A DNA stretch of 64,000 bases from positions 61,051,893 to 61,115,892 of the forward strand of contig OZ038479.1 in the NCBI GenBank assembly GCA_964036315.1. The letters run 5' to 3'. This DNA comes from Acanthosepion esculentum (lineage: Eukaryota > Mollusca > Cephalopoda > Sepiida > Sepiidae). Shown piece after piece: positions 44,737-56,624 of this stretch (positions are counted from its first letter, which is position 1; every line of letters starts with the position of its first letter). The notes under the pieces were generated by a model. That model searched no databases. It had not been told where the DNA came from and saw nothing but the letters and a program-made list of their open reading frames with translations. Both the position numbers and the translations under genes were made by a program.

Positions 44737-45158
44737 TGTCGCAGTTAGCTCCTCCTCATTTCCTTAACCCTTCAACAGGGGTCTCTCTCTCCCGGGAGTA
44801 TAAATACTGGCTGACCTTTCGCCTCTTCCTCTTTTCCACGGCTTTGCACACGTGTGGCCAAACTGCCTCTCCTGGGGCTGCAACCTCGCGCATGAGGCGA
44901 GGTAGAAAAAACTTTCTCTTTTTCACTTACACCACTATGTGATCCTCTCACACAAGCAGCGTTCCCCATATTCTGGGAACACGCTTACGCGTTCGTACGG
45001 ACACTCAACACTCACACAACTTTCCATACAACACTGTAACATTTCATTCATGTCTTCAATGTATTTGTAATTCGTGTATTAATCTATTTGTTATTAATAT
45101 ATATTTGTTCGCATACATGTATATCGGTCTCGGGTCACACACCGCATGGTCCACTACA
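44737..45158 (+). mobile_element. Solo LTR (422 bp)
   Basis: The block begins TGTCGCAG and ends CCACTACA (TG...CA; TGT/ACA inverted end). It is flanked by GATT at 44,733-44,736 and 45,159-45,162, a 4-bp target duplication. It is strikingly less AT-rich than its surroundings. It has TATAAATA at 44,799-44,806 followed by a pyrimidine-rich leader, like a U3/R junction. No coding sequence and no partner LTR are in the window. The short frames inside are not genes. Orientation is inferred from the TATA box. Confidence 0.75.
44799..44806 (+). promoter_or_regulatory. TATA box of the solo LTR
   Basis: TATAAATA directly after a CCCGGGAG block within the LTR; it would place transcription start around 44,830. 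Confidence 0.5.
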
Positions 45159-45162
45159 GATT

Positions 45163-45655
45163 AATGTCTTTTTTCATTTTCTTATAAATTGAAAAGCAGA
45201 GTAAATGTTTCAGATGTTTAAAATAAGAATTATTCTATGAACCAAAATTTCCAAATTGTAATTAATAATTGTTTTTCATTTATATTTTATAACACACAAA
45301 AGCATAGAAAAAAACATTTAAAATAAATTACATCAATGGCTAAAACATTGATTACATCAATGATTAAACATTGATTCTAAACATTATATATGTAATTTTG
45401 TTTATTAGTTTTAGTATTTGAAAAAAATTAAAATGTAGAAAATTCAGTTTTAATTTTTTTTTGTTTCATTCATTTTGAATAAAATGATTACTTTTTCTTT
45501 AAATAAATTCAAACTTATCATTAAACAAAACAAGTTGAATAACATAGATTATTATTTTATGAACAATACATAAACAAATAAACATTTCAGAAATGAAATT
45601 TAAAATTTGTCAGATTTTATTAATTTAAAAAAGGACCTTCAGAATTTGCTAACTC
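45163..45655. other. Unassigned AT-rich DNA
   Basis: Nothing recognised beyond a short local repeat 'acatcaatg(g/a)(c/t)taaa' at 45,330-45,380. Confidence 0.5.
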
Positions 45656-45659
45656 TTCT

Positions 45660-45835
45660 TTATATTATTTACATGATTGTTCGGACTGTTGTCCTCATCT
45701 TTGTTGTCATATTCATGATATTTTGGCCATTGTACACTCCAGCCTTCTTCAGGTGATTGGAATTTCAAACTGAATCCTTTATTTCATCCACCAGGGTAGA
45801 TTGTTCTAGTTTCATCAGCATGCCTATTCCAGATA
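45660..45835. repeat. Second copy of the 9.5-kb hairpin repeat
   Basis: 'gttcggact(g/a)ttgtcctcatc', 'ttttggccattgta' and 'ccttcttcaggtg(a/g)ttggaa' are shared with 9,598-9,750. Here the right arm is absent, so only a half-element remains. Confidence 0.7.
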
Positions 45836-46380
45836 TCTTGGTTATCTCACTTTAACTCAACTCTCCAAGTTTTTGTTCACTACTGCAGTAGCCATGTATT
45901 GAAATTACAACTCTTTGGGTCAAGTCACTGGATCAATATTAAGTGATGGTGTGATCTCAAGGCCAATGTTGTGAACAGTTTCAAGGTAAAAAATGGCTTT
46001 ATTTGTACAACTAAAAAATTTAATTATAAAAGCTAACAATTAATTAATTATAAAGATTCCAAAAGGCCAAATGAATAATAAAACAGTTTGGTACAATTTG
46101 ATTTTTTAAAGCAATATGAAAATTATTTATTTCTTTAAGCAAGTTGGCCAAAATATAAAAGATGTGCTGAAATGAAATAGTGTTAAAAATGACAATTCAT
46201 GGATGTAAATGTTATTTTTGATGACAACCAACTTTATATATAGATGAAGGAATTTTTATTTGTAAAATGAGTCTAAATTTAAAAATTAAGTTGCTTCAGT
46301 TGCATCATATTTTTGCTAAGTCTTATGTAGATGACTGAAATTTATGTTTATGACTTTAAAATTTCCACATCTGCTTGTCT
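45836..46380. other. Unassigned DNA
   Basis: Nothing recognised. Confidence 0.45.
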
Positions 46381-46387
46381 TAGACAA

Positions 46388-46620
46388 TGACTGAGTGGAT
46401 GAAAGTGTTAAGTGTGTTTCATTAGTTGGTGATCATGAGTTCGATCTCTTGGTTAGGAAGTGAAAGCTATACTTTGATTCAGTGGAAAAGGCCAAAGTGG
46501 AATCACAAGGAAGAATCTTTTAAATATGAATTTCTAGAAGGTTACTAAAATAGATCAGGCATTTTAAAGTCAGATGTGCAGTGTGGAAATGTGGCCTATA
46601 AAAGCCAAGATGAGGATACA
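46388..46620 (+). mobile_element. tRNA-derived SINE candidate
   Basis: A head like a tRNA gene ('actgagtggatgaaagtgtt') is followed by the B-box-like GAGTTCGATCTC at 46,437-46,448. The spacing between the A-box position and the B box is tRNA-like. A body of about 170 bp follows. The family differs from the 10,070/27,860 pair. The end is estimated. Confidence 0.5.
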
Positions 46621-47335
46621 AGTTTTATATTTGGCTGAATGATTTGGGAAAATGTTGAAACACTATTTTTGACATTATATTGAAAAGATTAACGAGAAAG
46701 TAAACTTGTTAGGTGATTAAGTGTCATTTACTTCAGGAATGTCATCTGTAGCAGTAATATCACCATTTAAAATTGGGATAATAGTTTTGTAAAATGTTTA
46801 CAAAATTTGATTGTTTATTTCTGAAGGCAGGATAATTATTTTGCAATAACAAAGGAATCATTGTTCAAAATGTTAATTTCATTTTCATTAGCACTATTAT
46901 TTTCTCTTAGAATATTTATTGGCTCTTCTGACATCTCAGGTGATATAGTATCAAATATTTTCAATATATTTTAAAATTATATATTTTCATATTAAAATTT
47001 ACATCTACAAAAAAGCTAAAATTTAAAATAAAAGCTCAATGTTTATTTAACTCACACTAGAGTTGAATAATTATTTTTTACAGAAGAGCTTGATTGATGC
47101 AATTTTTTTATTTTTCTTGGATTGCATATGAAAAAGTTCAAGAATGCATTGACATTTTCGTGCCTTTTAAATTCTAATAATTGTATATTTCTCTCAAGAG
47201 AAATATTTAAGATTTCAGTTGAAAATGGAAACATTTATTTTGTTTTGCATCATAGTATGGAACCTCCAGTATTGTGGGTAAGAATTAAGGTATTAATTAG
47301 TGTGTTAAATAAGTAAGTCTTAAATTCCCTCTCTC
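46621..47335. other. Unassigned AT-rich DNA
   Basis: Nothing recognised; the frames at 47,052-47,316 are AT-rich noise on both strands. Confidence 0.5.
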
Positions 47336-47339
47336 TTCA

Positions 47340-49125
47340 CTCAGTTTGAGGTGTTAACATCTTCTGCTGGTAAAGCAGAATGTTTTTCTTGTAAATTCTC
47401 TTTAAATTCAACTCTTGACTCATCTGGACTACCTTTTGCCTGACTTTCCACTTAAAACTGAGTCTTTATCGAGTGATATGCAGATAACTCCATGGTTTCT
47501 GTTATCATCTCTAAACTGGATCCCCACAAAGCATGTGAACTTTATGATATCCTTGCAATAGTTCTTAATAAATGTGCTCCTCAACTGGCTCCTGTTCTCT
47601 GTAAACTCTACAGTAAATGCCCTGCTGCTTCTTGCTTTCCTTCTAGTTGAAAATCCTTTTCTGTAGTTCCAGCCTTTAAGAATGCAGGCGAACTGTCTGA
47701 TCCTTCTATTGGCCTATTAGCCATCTATCTCTTCTGGCAAAGTACTAGAAGCTCTAATCAACTCTGAATTGTTTAAGCATCTCACCTTGCAGGGTATTCT
47801 TTCAGATAAGCAATATGGCCTTTGCTTCTTTAGGTCAGCTACTGATATATTAAGTATTACTGATTAAATAATCTGTCAAGCTTTAGATAAGATTGGTGAA
47901 GCTTGGGCTGTTGCTTTGGATATCTTGAAGGCATTTGACAGGGTTTGGTATATTGGTTTTCACAAGTTGAAAGGTTATGGTATTTCTGGATGAATCAAAT
48001 CAGTTATCAAATTGTGAAATGAAACTTGTTTTGAATGATCACTCTTCTAGATTTTTTCACCTTAATGCAGGTGTCTCACAGGGCTCTATCATTGGACTTG
48101 TGTTGTTCCTAATTTTCCTCAAAGATCTTCTTGATGTCATCAATTCTCACTTGGTATCTATGCTGATGACATAAGTATTTACTCCTGTTTTAATAGTAAA
48201 TCTGATTGGTTTGATAAGATCAAATTGGCAGCTGATTTAAAAAAAAAATGTTTTCCAAACTGGGGCAAGAAATGGCTTGTTAATTTTAATGCTTCTAAAA
48301 TGAAACGGAATCATGTGAGAGAACCCTTTTTGCCTTCCACCAGCAAGGTTGATGCTAAAATCCAGGAGAGTTATTCCTTGTTCCTTCCCAGGCTAACATT
48401 TTCTACTGACACTAAGTGGAAAGATTATACTGAATCAGGCTGCTAGGAAAGTTGACCCAGCAATTGATACAATATAATCTGTGTCGTTCTAGACAATTTT
48501 TCTTGCCAGAATCTATCTTATATTTTTATAAGTCTATCATTCATTTATGCTTTGAATATTGCTGCCACATCTGGTCTGGTGCTCCTGCTATATATTTAGG
48601 GATTCTTGATAAAATCCAAAGAAGAATCTATAATATTATTGGTCTTGACCTGACATCTTGGCTTCAGTTACTTTCTTACACCTTTATAAGTCTACAGTTC
48701 ACCTATACATTGAATATTGTTGCCACATCTGCTCTGGTGCTCTGGTGCTTCTACTATGTATTTAGAGATTCTTTTAAAATCCAAAGAAGAATGTTTTTGA
48801 TCCTAACTTAACATCTTGGCTTCTGTCACTAGTTTCACTGTGTTTTTTCTATTTCTGATGAACTTTCTCTTTTTTTTTTCTGATGAACTTTCTTCTATGG
48901 TACCTAGACTTTATGAAATTACATGCCATACTAGATTGGTGGCAAAGTCTTATAATTTTACTTTTGAAATGGCGAGATGTAACTGTAAGTTCTATGCTAA
49001 AAGTTTCTTCTCTTGCATTTCTCGTTTGTGGAACTCTCTTCAGGCTTCTTGTTCCCCTGTCAACTTTGATCTTCAAAAATTTAAATGCAATGTAAATTTT
49101 TATCTTCTCTCTTCTTAATTCATGA
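47340..49125 (+). pseudogene. LINE reverse transcriptase remnant (copy D)
   Basis: Across frames the plus strand gives RT from the fingers to the C-terminus. 'ISKLDPHKAC' and 'KCAPQLAPVLCKLYSKC' lie at about 47,505-47,630, 'VPAFKNAGELSDPS' at about 47,668-47,710, and 'LNAGVSQGSIIGLVLFLIF' (motif B) at about 48,060-48,118. A degenerate catalytic box lies near 48,155-48,175, then 'NWGKKWLVNFNASK' at 48,255-48,300. The C-terminal 'PESILYFYKSIIHLCFEYCC' is at 48,505-48,565 and 'FFSCISRLWNSLQASCSPVN' at about 49,000-49,060. It is the same clade as the LINE at 57-60 kb and copy C. Endonuclease is missing. An internal duplication (48,524-48,840) is described in the findings. Confidence 0.8.
48524..48840 (+). 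repeat. ~157-bp tandem duplication inside LINE copy D
   Basis: 'ttataagtct', 'gaatattg(c/t)tgccacatct' and 'aaaatccaaagaagaat' occur in register at 48,526-48,632 and 48,683-48,791. A further 28-bp direct duplication containing 'tctgatgaactttct' follows at about 48,852 and 48,880. Confidence 0.75.
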
Positions 49126-51326
49126 TCTTTTATTGTTCTTTCTTGTTAATAGTGTTTTTTATCTGATATATCCTAACACCATTTAATAGGTTTGCATTTT
49201 GTGGCAAAAACACAAACTGAACTACTTTATGATAATACCAGGCTTCTTGGTTTTCATCACCATGTGGGAATGCCTGATAAGCAATATAGCCTCATCATAT
49301 ATTTCTTCTTGTATTCAAAACTTTCCAGTCAATGAAACATTAATTTGATAATATAAAAATTGAATTAATTAACCAAATGACAATGTCAACATGATGAATG
49401 GTGTATATGAACTTCAGCTGAAAAATCAAAATTCTACATTATCTAATCTGAAATTCTTCATTTTTTAAATTAGTAGCTCATGCTAATAAAGGAATTTGTT
49501 ATACTGTGGTATTCTCACTTCCTACAGTAGTTTTCTATCAAATGAATTTACAATCTCAGTTTGAGATTTATACATTGTTGACAAAGGCAACTAAATTTAG
49601 TGTGGACCTACCCAAGCCATCTCCAACCATAGTCATGATTCAGGTACAGAAAAGTACATACGTGCCTGCTTGCATATGCTTTCTTTTTTACATTAAAAAG
49701 AAGAAAATCACTATGTTACCTGTCTGGTAAGAAAAATAGGACAACACCTGACCCTACACTGTACTAATTTTCCTGTCTGGGTGTTTTGTAAGACCTCTTC
49801 CTCCATTTGGTCTTCACATTCATTGCTTTGTTGAGTTTGTTATCACCATGCATTGTCCCCAAAACAACAAACATGTATCCTTAATAGATTATGAGGCCAT
49901 TCAACAAGAGTGTTTGCTATTCATTCTGAAGAAGATTGAACTACATTCATCATGATGCATTTCTTTGACATTTTCTGGTGTTAAAAAAATGCAACCTCTA
50001 CACAATATGAATGTGCTTTGTTGTAGCTATTAATAGGTAATAGTGATGTTTTTTTTTGTTTTTTTTTAATCATTTCATCCTAATGAGATATACATATCCA
50101 AAGAAAATTATCTCTTAATAATTTTTTAATTTCTCTAAATAATCTCATTTGTTTATGTTATAATACTGTTCTGACATTTTGTTCCAATCTTTAAGAACTT
50201 AGATTTTGTTTAAAAGCACATTGAACCTAGAGTAGTGCTTCTTGACAGTCTAATGAACTAATATAAAACAGTACTAAAGCATTGTACTAAAAGTTGGATG
50301 CAAAATGACTATGAGTAATGTTTATGATTATTTTATTTAAAGTCTCAAGAAGAGAAAAATTGGTTGTAGAACAGTACTTAATATAAAATTCATCCTCTTC
50401 AAAAGATGAAAATAATCTTGTCTTGGAATATAAACAATACTGGAATGGAACAATAGCTTCCTATATTTTGATCCTGTTATTTAATAGGTTTAATTTAATT
50501 TAGAGAAAGAGGGAATGGTAATGAAAATAGATGTTATTCTTGTCCTTTGTTAATTACTGGATTTAATATAAGTGGTAGTGATTACCTTGTAGTAAGGATA
50601 GTTTCCTATAACCTCAAAGCATGTGGACAATGTTTATTGTTCACATGATACTCTTCATTTTGTTTAAACCATTTTTTGCTCTTATTTTTCTTATGAGATA
50701 CATATCACTTTATCGCATTCTTGTTAATGGAAATGCTGTATAATGATATACAGTTACTCTTTATTTTTTTAAAGTTAATGTTGAATAGTTGAAATATACT
50801 TAATGCAAAAATTGTTTATGACATATTGCCTTATTTGCGAATGTTAACAGCATACAAAAACAATAAACATGAGAATATTTTGAGGTTACTTTTTAAGATT
50901 TCTAATTTTTTAAAATTTGATTGTTTCATATCTAGTCTGTCTAATCAGATGTTAAAATTCTTATATATTTTTTTCATCAAAATTACACATAAGGATGTTT
51001 TGAAATCAAATTTTACACATTTTTAAAAAATTAAAATATCCTCAACTGACACTTATCAAAAAATAACTTTAAGTTTGAACCTTCTGATTGTAACGCTAAA
51101 AACATGTTATAGGATGTTTTCATTAGTTCACAAGAAATATTTATTTTCCATTTCAAAACCTAAATGAGTAAGGCAGGTTTTCATTTTGTATACTTACATT
51201 ACATGAACTTTTTTATATCTCATTAAAATAGTTACTTTTTCACAAAAACTTTTTGTTTTTTTTTGCCGAGGGTGGGTGGGTGGGTGGATGAAGCAATGAA
51301 ATTGATTTGAAATGTTTAATATATTT
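49126..51326. other. AT-rich DNA without recognised features
   Basis: The start may include the decayed 3' UTR of LINE copy D. The 74-codon (49,506-49,730) and 66-codon (50,826-51,026) frames show no family features. A (GGGT)n stretch lies at 51,271-51,286. Confidence 0.5.
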
Positions 51327-51777
51327 ACATCTTGTATTTCACTTATTTAGAGTTTTGCTCACAAATCTATGGTATATGTAGTACTTATTAAGGTTACAGA
51401 AAGATAGACTCAGATTTTGTAACTACAACCTGCGACTTGTAAAACTCATTTTGCTTAGAGAATCAAGAAGAAATTAAGTTAAGGTAACCATAAAATATGA
51501 CCAATAAGGCATTATGAATTAATACATTTCCTCGGTGCATCTTTCAACCTTCTTTATATCAACTTTTCATTTCTGTCCTTGTTATATCTTTGAATTAATA
51601 CAACTCTGGGCATGTTTTTAACATATTTTGCCTGTGTGCATTAAATTAAGGGGTCATTAAATTTTTTTTTTTTTTTTTCACTTGAGCTGTTATGAATTTC
51701 TGAATTATTCAAAATCAGTCTAACTTACATAACTATAAAAAAATTATTTAAGTAGTTAATTTAAATGTCAAATAACA
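51327..51777 (+). repeat. Left arm of a large inverted duplication
   Basis: Matches the reverse complement of 60,413-60,571 (left arm 51,327-51,480) and then of 56,625-56,947 (left arm 51,481-51,777). Shared blocks include 'ggtatatgtagtacttatta' and 'aatacatttcctcggtgcat'. The right arm is split by a LINE. Confidence 0.85.
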
Positions 51778-52333
51778 TTGATTTTTCACGTTTTAACTTA
51801 GTTGTGGATATTTCCTTCAGGTCGAAATAAAGCAGGATTTTATTAGGCTCTTCATTCAACTACACAAACTGCTAAATTTAAATCGATGTAACTTCACATT
51901 TACAGACAGGAAAGAACACATTTTATAAACAGTATTATTTAATAATTCATGAACAGTCTGTACAAAGACGAAAGTAATTTTCTTTCAGGTTTAAAATGAG
52001 CATGTCATGAATATACAGAAAATGTGTATTTTGCTTTTTTATACAGTTCAAACTGATAAATTTCTAAACAATCCACAAAAAGTAAACATAGAAACAACTG
52101 CTAAAGATGATTTATTCTACCTTCTAATAATTCTAAATTTCTGAATACATTGAGATTTTTTTTCACACTGAAATAGGATATATCATAAATAAACAAAATG
52201 TTGGCTAATAATTTCTGATTGCAGATGATTTGCCATGTTTGAATGTTGCATATTTTCTCAAATAACTGGTAAATTTGGTTTCTCATTTTGATTTTGATTT
52301 TTTATAAGTAGTCAGCCTAAATGTCAAATAACA
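51762..52333. repeat. 540-bp segment bounded by 16-bp direct repeats
   Basis: TAAATGTCAAATAACA occurs exactly at 51,762-51,777 and 52,318-52,333, preceded in both places by a similar 'taagtagt' word. The right arm of the inverted duplication has this word only once. The segment between is AT-rich with no coding homology. Confidence 0.65.
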
Positions 52334-53345
52334 GATTCATTTTCATAATTTAACAGTATAATTTTTTATTTTACTTAGTAATTTTGCATTTTGATTTTAT
52401 TTACACCCACTTTTAACACCTACTTTTCAAATTTATCTTGAAATTTTATCATAGACTGAAACATCACATCACAGGACCAACCTCAAAAATTGGGAATATC
52501 TATCATAATAAATTATAAATGCCAAATATTGTCAGTTATATTTTAGTTATATATTTTTCAAATGCATAGAGAATTTTTGAACTTTAAAATTCAGTTGCTA
52601 CATTGATTTACTCTGATTAATAACATTATGTAGAAACAAGAATTAAATATTATTTACATTTTGAACTCAGATTATTATCACTTCAATCAATGAAATGGGT
52701 AGGCTTGGAGATGATTGAAAATATTTCTCAATAAAAGAATGACAGTATATAAAAGATATAGCACTTATTTACTCTTGGAACATCTTTTGAAAATTTTCCT
52801 GCTCTGCTAATTGAATCTGTTGCTAAATTGTTGGAAAAGTTTATTGAGAATCTATTTTACTCTATCTGCTATTTCTTATATTTAGCAAAATTGTTAATGA
52901 GATTCTTTTAGACTGTAAATTAAACAAATAAAAGAATGTCATTAAAAATAATTTTTCATTAAATTCACAAATTTTTAATATATGTGTAAAGTTATCTAAT
53001 TAAAAAATATTTTAAATTAGTGAAAATTATAATCATAAATCACATTTAACTGATTTAACATTTAACCCAATCTTATTGTAATGTAAAAAATAATTTTTCA
53101 GAAATAAAATATGCTTCATTTTAAAATAGTTTACTGATAAAATTTTGGAATACATTAATAACATATTTTAAAGTTTTGTTCTTTTATTAGCTCCACCAAT
53201 GATCCATAAGTTAATATTTGCTACAAATTTTCCAAGTACTATACACAGTTGTATGTATGTATATAGATTTTGTATAGTGGACGGATTTACCCATTTTAGG
53301 TCTCGAGAATTTGGGTATAAGGCATAATTAGTGATACACTGACAC
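52334..53345. other. Unassigned AT-rich DNA
   Basis: Nothing recognised; the minus-strand Gypsy remnant begins to be readable just to the right. Confidence 0.5.
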
Positions 53346-53349
53346 ATTG

Positions 53350-55140
53350 TGTTCTTTATTGACTTCAAATAAATCCTCTCTTTTTGTCAAATTGAGTTCA
53401 GATTCACAGATCTCAATTACTCGATCACTTTCACATGATAAATCATCATTGGAGTCACATGCCGATGCACCAGTCGATGAAGAAGCAAAGATTTTTTACA
53501 TGCCGAGGCATCCTGTGAACTATCATTGTTTGTGGCTTTACAATGTCCATCTGGTGACCCACTTGATACTTGGAGGTACACTGGCCATGGGGAGCTTTCA
53601 CCTACACTCTGTTCCCAACTTTGTACATAAAGTGATTCTTACAATGATCTGGTGGTAATGTTGCACTAATTCTCTTCACTCTAAGTTGGAAACGGTGAAT
53701 CATATTGGCAGGGGCAGTAGTGGATGGTGTGTCATTCTTCAGCGTGGTATTATGCTAGTACACTGCCTCCATTATTGAGCACTGCTTTCTTGCTGCAACT
53801 CTCTTTTGCTCTGATTAGAGCTTTTCACTATGCCATTTCCTGTAGGAAGATATGCACAACAGAAACAAAGTTGGACTCCCCAGTCATCCAAGAATTCTAT
53901 AAAGCAGTGTCATTGTCAGTTAGGGCCTCATTAAAAAAAATAGTTTCGGATGATGTTTCTTAAGTTTTGCTGAAGCTGGCGTCACCATATCGCAAACTGA
54001 CTTGGGTCAATCAACATAAGGTAGTGTTGTCCACCGTAATGAGTAATATCCATTCCCAAGCTTAAGTTGCCTTGTTTATTTGGGAATTAAGATTATGTAA
54101 AAAAGTAGTTAATAGCTATTACTTGAGGCTGGGTCTCACAAAATACAGTGTTCTCCTGATGTCCACTCCAGAGTGGCCAATGTATGGCACTTATCTGATC
54201 CGGAGAAGTGCACCATGGAAGTGCATATATGTTGTGCTGGTTCGACCTCCTTCTTGATCACATCATGCCATCTTTGCAGTACTCTTGTGAGCTTCCAGGT
54301 CAGCATCTCACTTGCTGCTTTAGTTTGTATTTTAGCTTTGCCAGTGAGCATGTTTGATACTGAATGGTGCACACAGGGAGTCTGTGAAGGGATGCAGCTC
54401 TGTTGTGCTCCACTGTGGTGCTAAATTGATATCCTTCAGGATAGCATTCAATTCTGATAAATTGATATGTTGTGCATCCTTCACACCACTTGCTGTGTGT
54501 AGGGTCATTCTGGTATATTCTTGCTGCTATGTCCTCTATCATGTTCTTGAGGGGAGCATCTGTCACTTCATCCCACCCAGACATAGAGCCAACCGCACAC
54601 AGGAACATAACCCGCCATACCAAGAGAAGACATTGTGTTGTGTCAGGACCTCAGGAACTGATGGAATGTCATTTCCACATCTCCACTTAAGCAAATTGTT
54701 CTCCCTCTCGACATGAAGGACCAGCACTCGAGTGCTGTCCCGTAACTGTCCTAGATCCTTGCAGGTCAGCCCAAAAGCAGCCAAGTGCTCTTTCACACAA
54801 TCTTCTGAAATCATGTCAATGTAAATATCACCAATATATAGTGAAGTTGCCCGTCAAACTGACTCTTCTTTTGATAACAGTGTCCACAATGGCCTTCATT
54901 ATGGCTGGTATAACATTCAACCTGAAACCTATTCATGTCAAGCAACATCTTCACCCCTTGACGATCATGGTTTGAAAGGGCCAAAGTGACTTGTGGATAT
55001 GCACTTGTAGATAGATAAATTCTCTGGAGATTGACAACCTGACCACTTCCATGATGCAACCCATATCTTCTTGTTTGGGTCGAATTCAGCACAGAAACCA
55101 GGTTCTTCTATTTTAATGGTGGCGCAACAAGCCATCTCAT
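53350..55140 (-). pseudogene. Gypsy LTR-retrotransposon pol remnant (RT-RNase H-integrase)
   Basis: Minus-strand order matches Gypsy Pol. The RT palm region begins 'SGSGQVVNL' with 'HNEGHCGHCYQKKSQFDGQL' (54,850-55,060). The catalytic box reads Y-I-G-D at about 54,829-54,840, where Y-[IV]-D-D is expected, so the first Asp is Gly. 'EHLAAFGLTCKDLGQLRD' (54,735-54,790) and 'IPSVPEVLTQHNVFSWYGGL' (about 54,605-54,665) follow. An RNase H tail 'LTGKAKIQTKAASEMLTWKL' lies at 54,290-54,350. The integrase core has 'GMDITHYGGQHYLMLID' (about 54,010-54,060) and 'LTDNDTA' (about 53,910); the Glu region is degenerate. A C-terminal 'MPRHVKNL' (about 53,480-53,505) ends it. Many stops and frameshifts; no LTRs found nearby. 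Confidence 0.82.
54075..54124. repeat. 50-bp perfect direct repeat, copy 1
   Basis: Identical base for base to 55,275-55,324, exactly 1,200 bp away; both neighbouring bases differ. Here it sits inside the Gypsy remnant, where the end of RNase H and the integrase N-terminal zinc finger are missing. Confidence 0.95.
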
Positions 55141-56620
55141 GCTTAGAAAACTGTACAAGTAATCTCCAGTGCTTTTGAAATTCTGAATTTTATCATTTTT
55201 ATGTGCTGTTTAGAGTCTATCAAAGTCTTGTTATTTTCATCCTTTTTTTCATCTAACCTGATGTTAATTTTGATTTTATTTGGGAATTAAGATTATGTAA
55301 AAAAGTAGTTAATAGCTATTACTTATTATTTGGCAGATAAGGTGAAAAATACTGTTTTTCTTTAGACTTTTAATCCAATATTGATTCATTGGGTATTTTT
55401 ATTTATAAAGTAAGCTTTTAAAATTAGTAATTTCCTTTCATTTCATGGCTAAATGTAAATAATGGTAGATACTGTCATTCAGGATAAATAATAAAACTGT
55501 ATATGGATGGAAAGTTCTGGAAAATTGTTATGTCCATTTTAACCAATGGACTTAATTTTTAATTCCATTTGTTAATCAAATCCTGATTACTTACAACCAT
55601 GTTTTTTGGATTTACTTTATATTTTAGAATTATTTCATCCATAATTTTATATTTGTTATTATAAGCTAAAATCTGTATAAACCCAAAGGACCACCACTTC
55701 CATTACAATTTGTAATGCTTTCCTTTCTGTAACACCTTGTGTATAGTCAACCCTGACACTGAAGTCACCCATTATAAGTATTATGCTATGGAACAGAGCC
55801 AAGAACATCTGCTAGTTAATTATAAAATTGTAGTGTGTGAGTGCATATGCACTAGTAATCACAGTCAAGTAATTTCCACCAGCCAGCACTATTCTCCTCA
55901 CTCACATCTGTCACTAGCATCAGAAGGTAAAAAAAATAAAAAAATTTGAGACACACTTATTTTAAGTGTATGTTCTTTCTGTGGATTACTTCCCCAGAAG
56001 ACAGTGTAAAGCATTTCTTCAAATTATTATTTATCTGGCAACTAATGATCTCCCAAACACATACTTTACACTCCAACCCATGACAAAAAGATAATCTTAG
56101 ACAGAAGATTAGTGCACAACAATATTTGGTTGTTTCTCCAGATTGTTTAGGGACGAAGAATGTCTTAGAGTAATGCTAGCTTTGCTTGCTTAGGGTCTGT
56201 AACGAAGACATGGCTAGAGGTTTCATTTATGATTTATCTCTTAGTATTGATCTCACCTTTCTCAAATTGCTTCTAGTGGTGAATATGTTAAGCTTCTGGT
56301 CATCAAGTTCTGCAACAAGTTCTAAGAGGCAGCCCTTGATACTGTACAAAAAATGTTGTGTCATTAGAAAAAGTCATTTTAATAAATATTTTTAATTTAT
56401 TTAACTTAATGTAATGAATGTTTTCAGACAAATTTATATTTGAGGTTATTTGAACTTACATGATTTTGAGTTAAAAATTTAATTATTTAATCTCAATTAT
56501 TTAATCTCAATGAATACAACTTTAAAATAAAGAATATACATAAAATAAAGATAAAAAATTACTTTCTAAGTAAAAAAAGAAAAGAAAATTGCACCTAGTT
56601 AAAATTAAAAAAAAAATTAG
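55141..56620. other. Unassigned AT-rich DNA
   Basis: Apart from the 50-bp repeat copy, nothing is recognised. Two short plus-strand frames (55,737-55,949 and 56,186-56,395) lack family features. Confidence 0.5.
55275..55324. repeat. 50-bp perfect direct repeat, copy 2
   Basis: Begins TTTATTTGGGAATTAAG and ends AATAGCTATTACTT. Lies in AT-rich DNA outside the recognisable Gypsy coding remnant. Confidence 0.95.
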
Positions 56621-56624
56621 TTAT

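Noticed and set aside
44736..44942. 68-codon frame in a GC-rich island (possible CpG-island gene)
   Set aside because: The island is fully accounted for as a solo LTR with TG...CA ends and a GATT duplication.
51271..51286. (GGGT)n as a telomere relic or G-quadruplex
   Set aside because: Only about four GGGT/GGGTG units; too short to argue for either.
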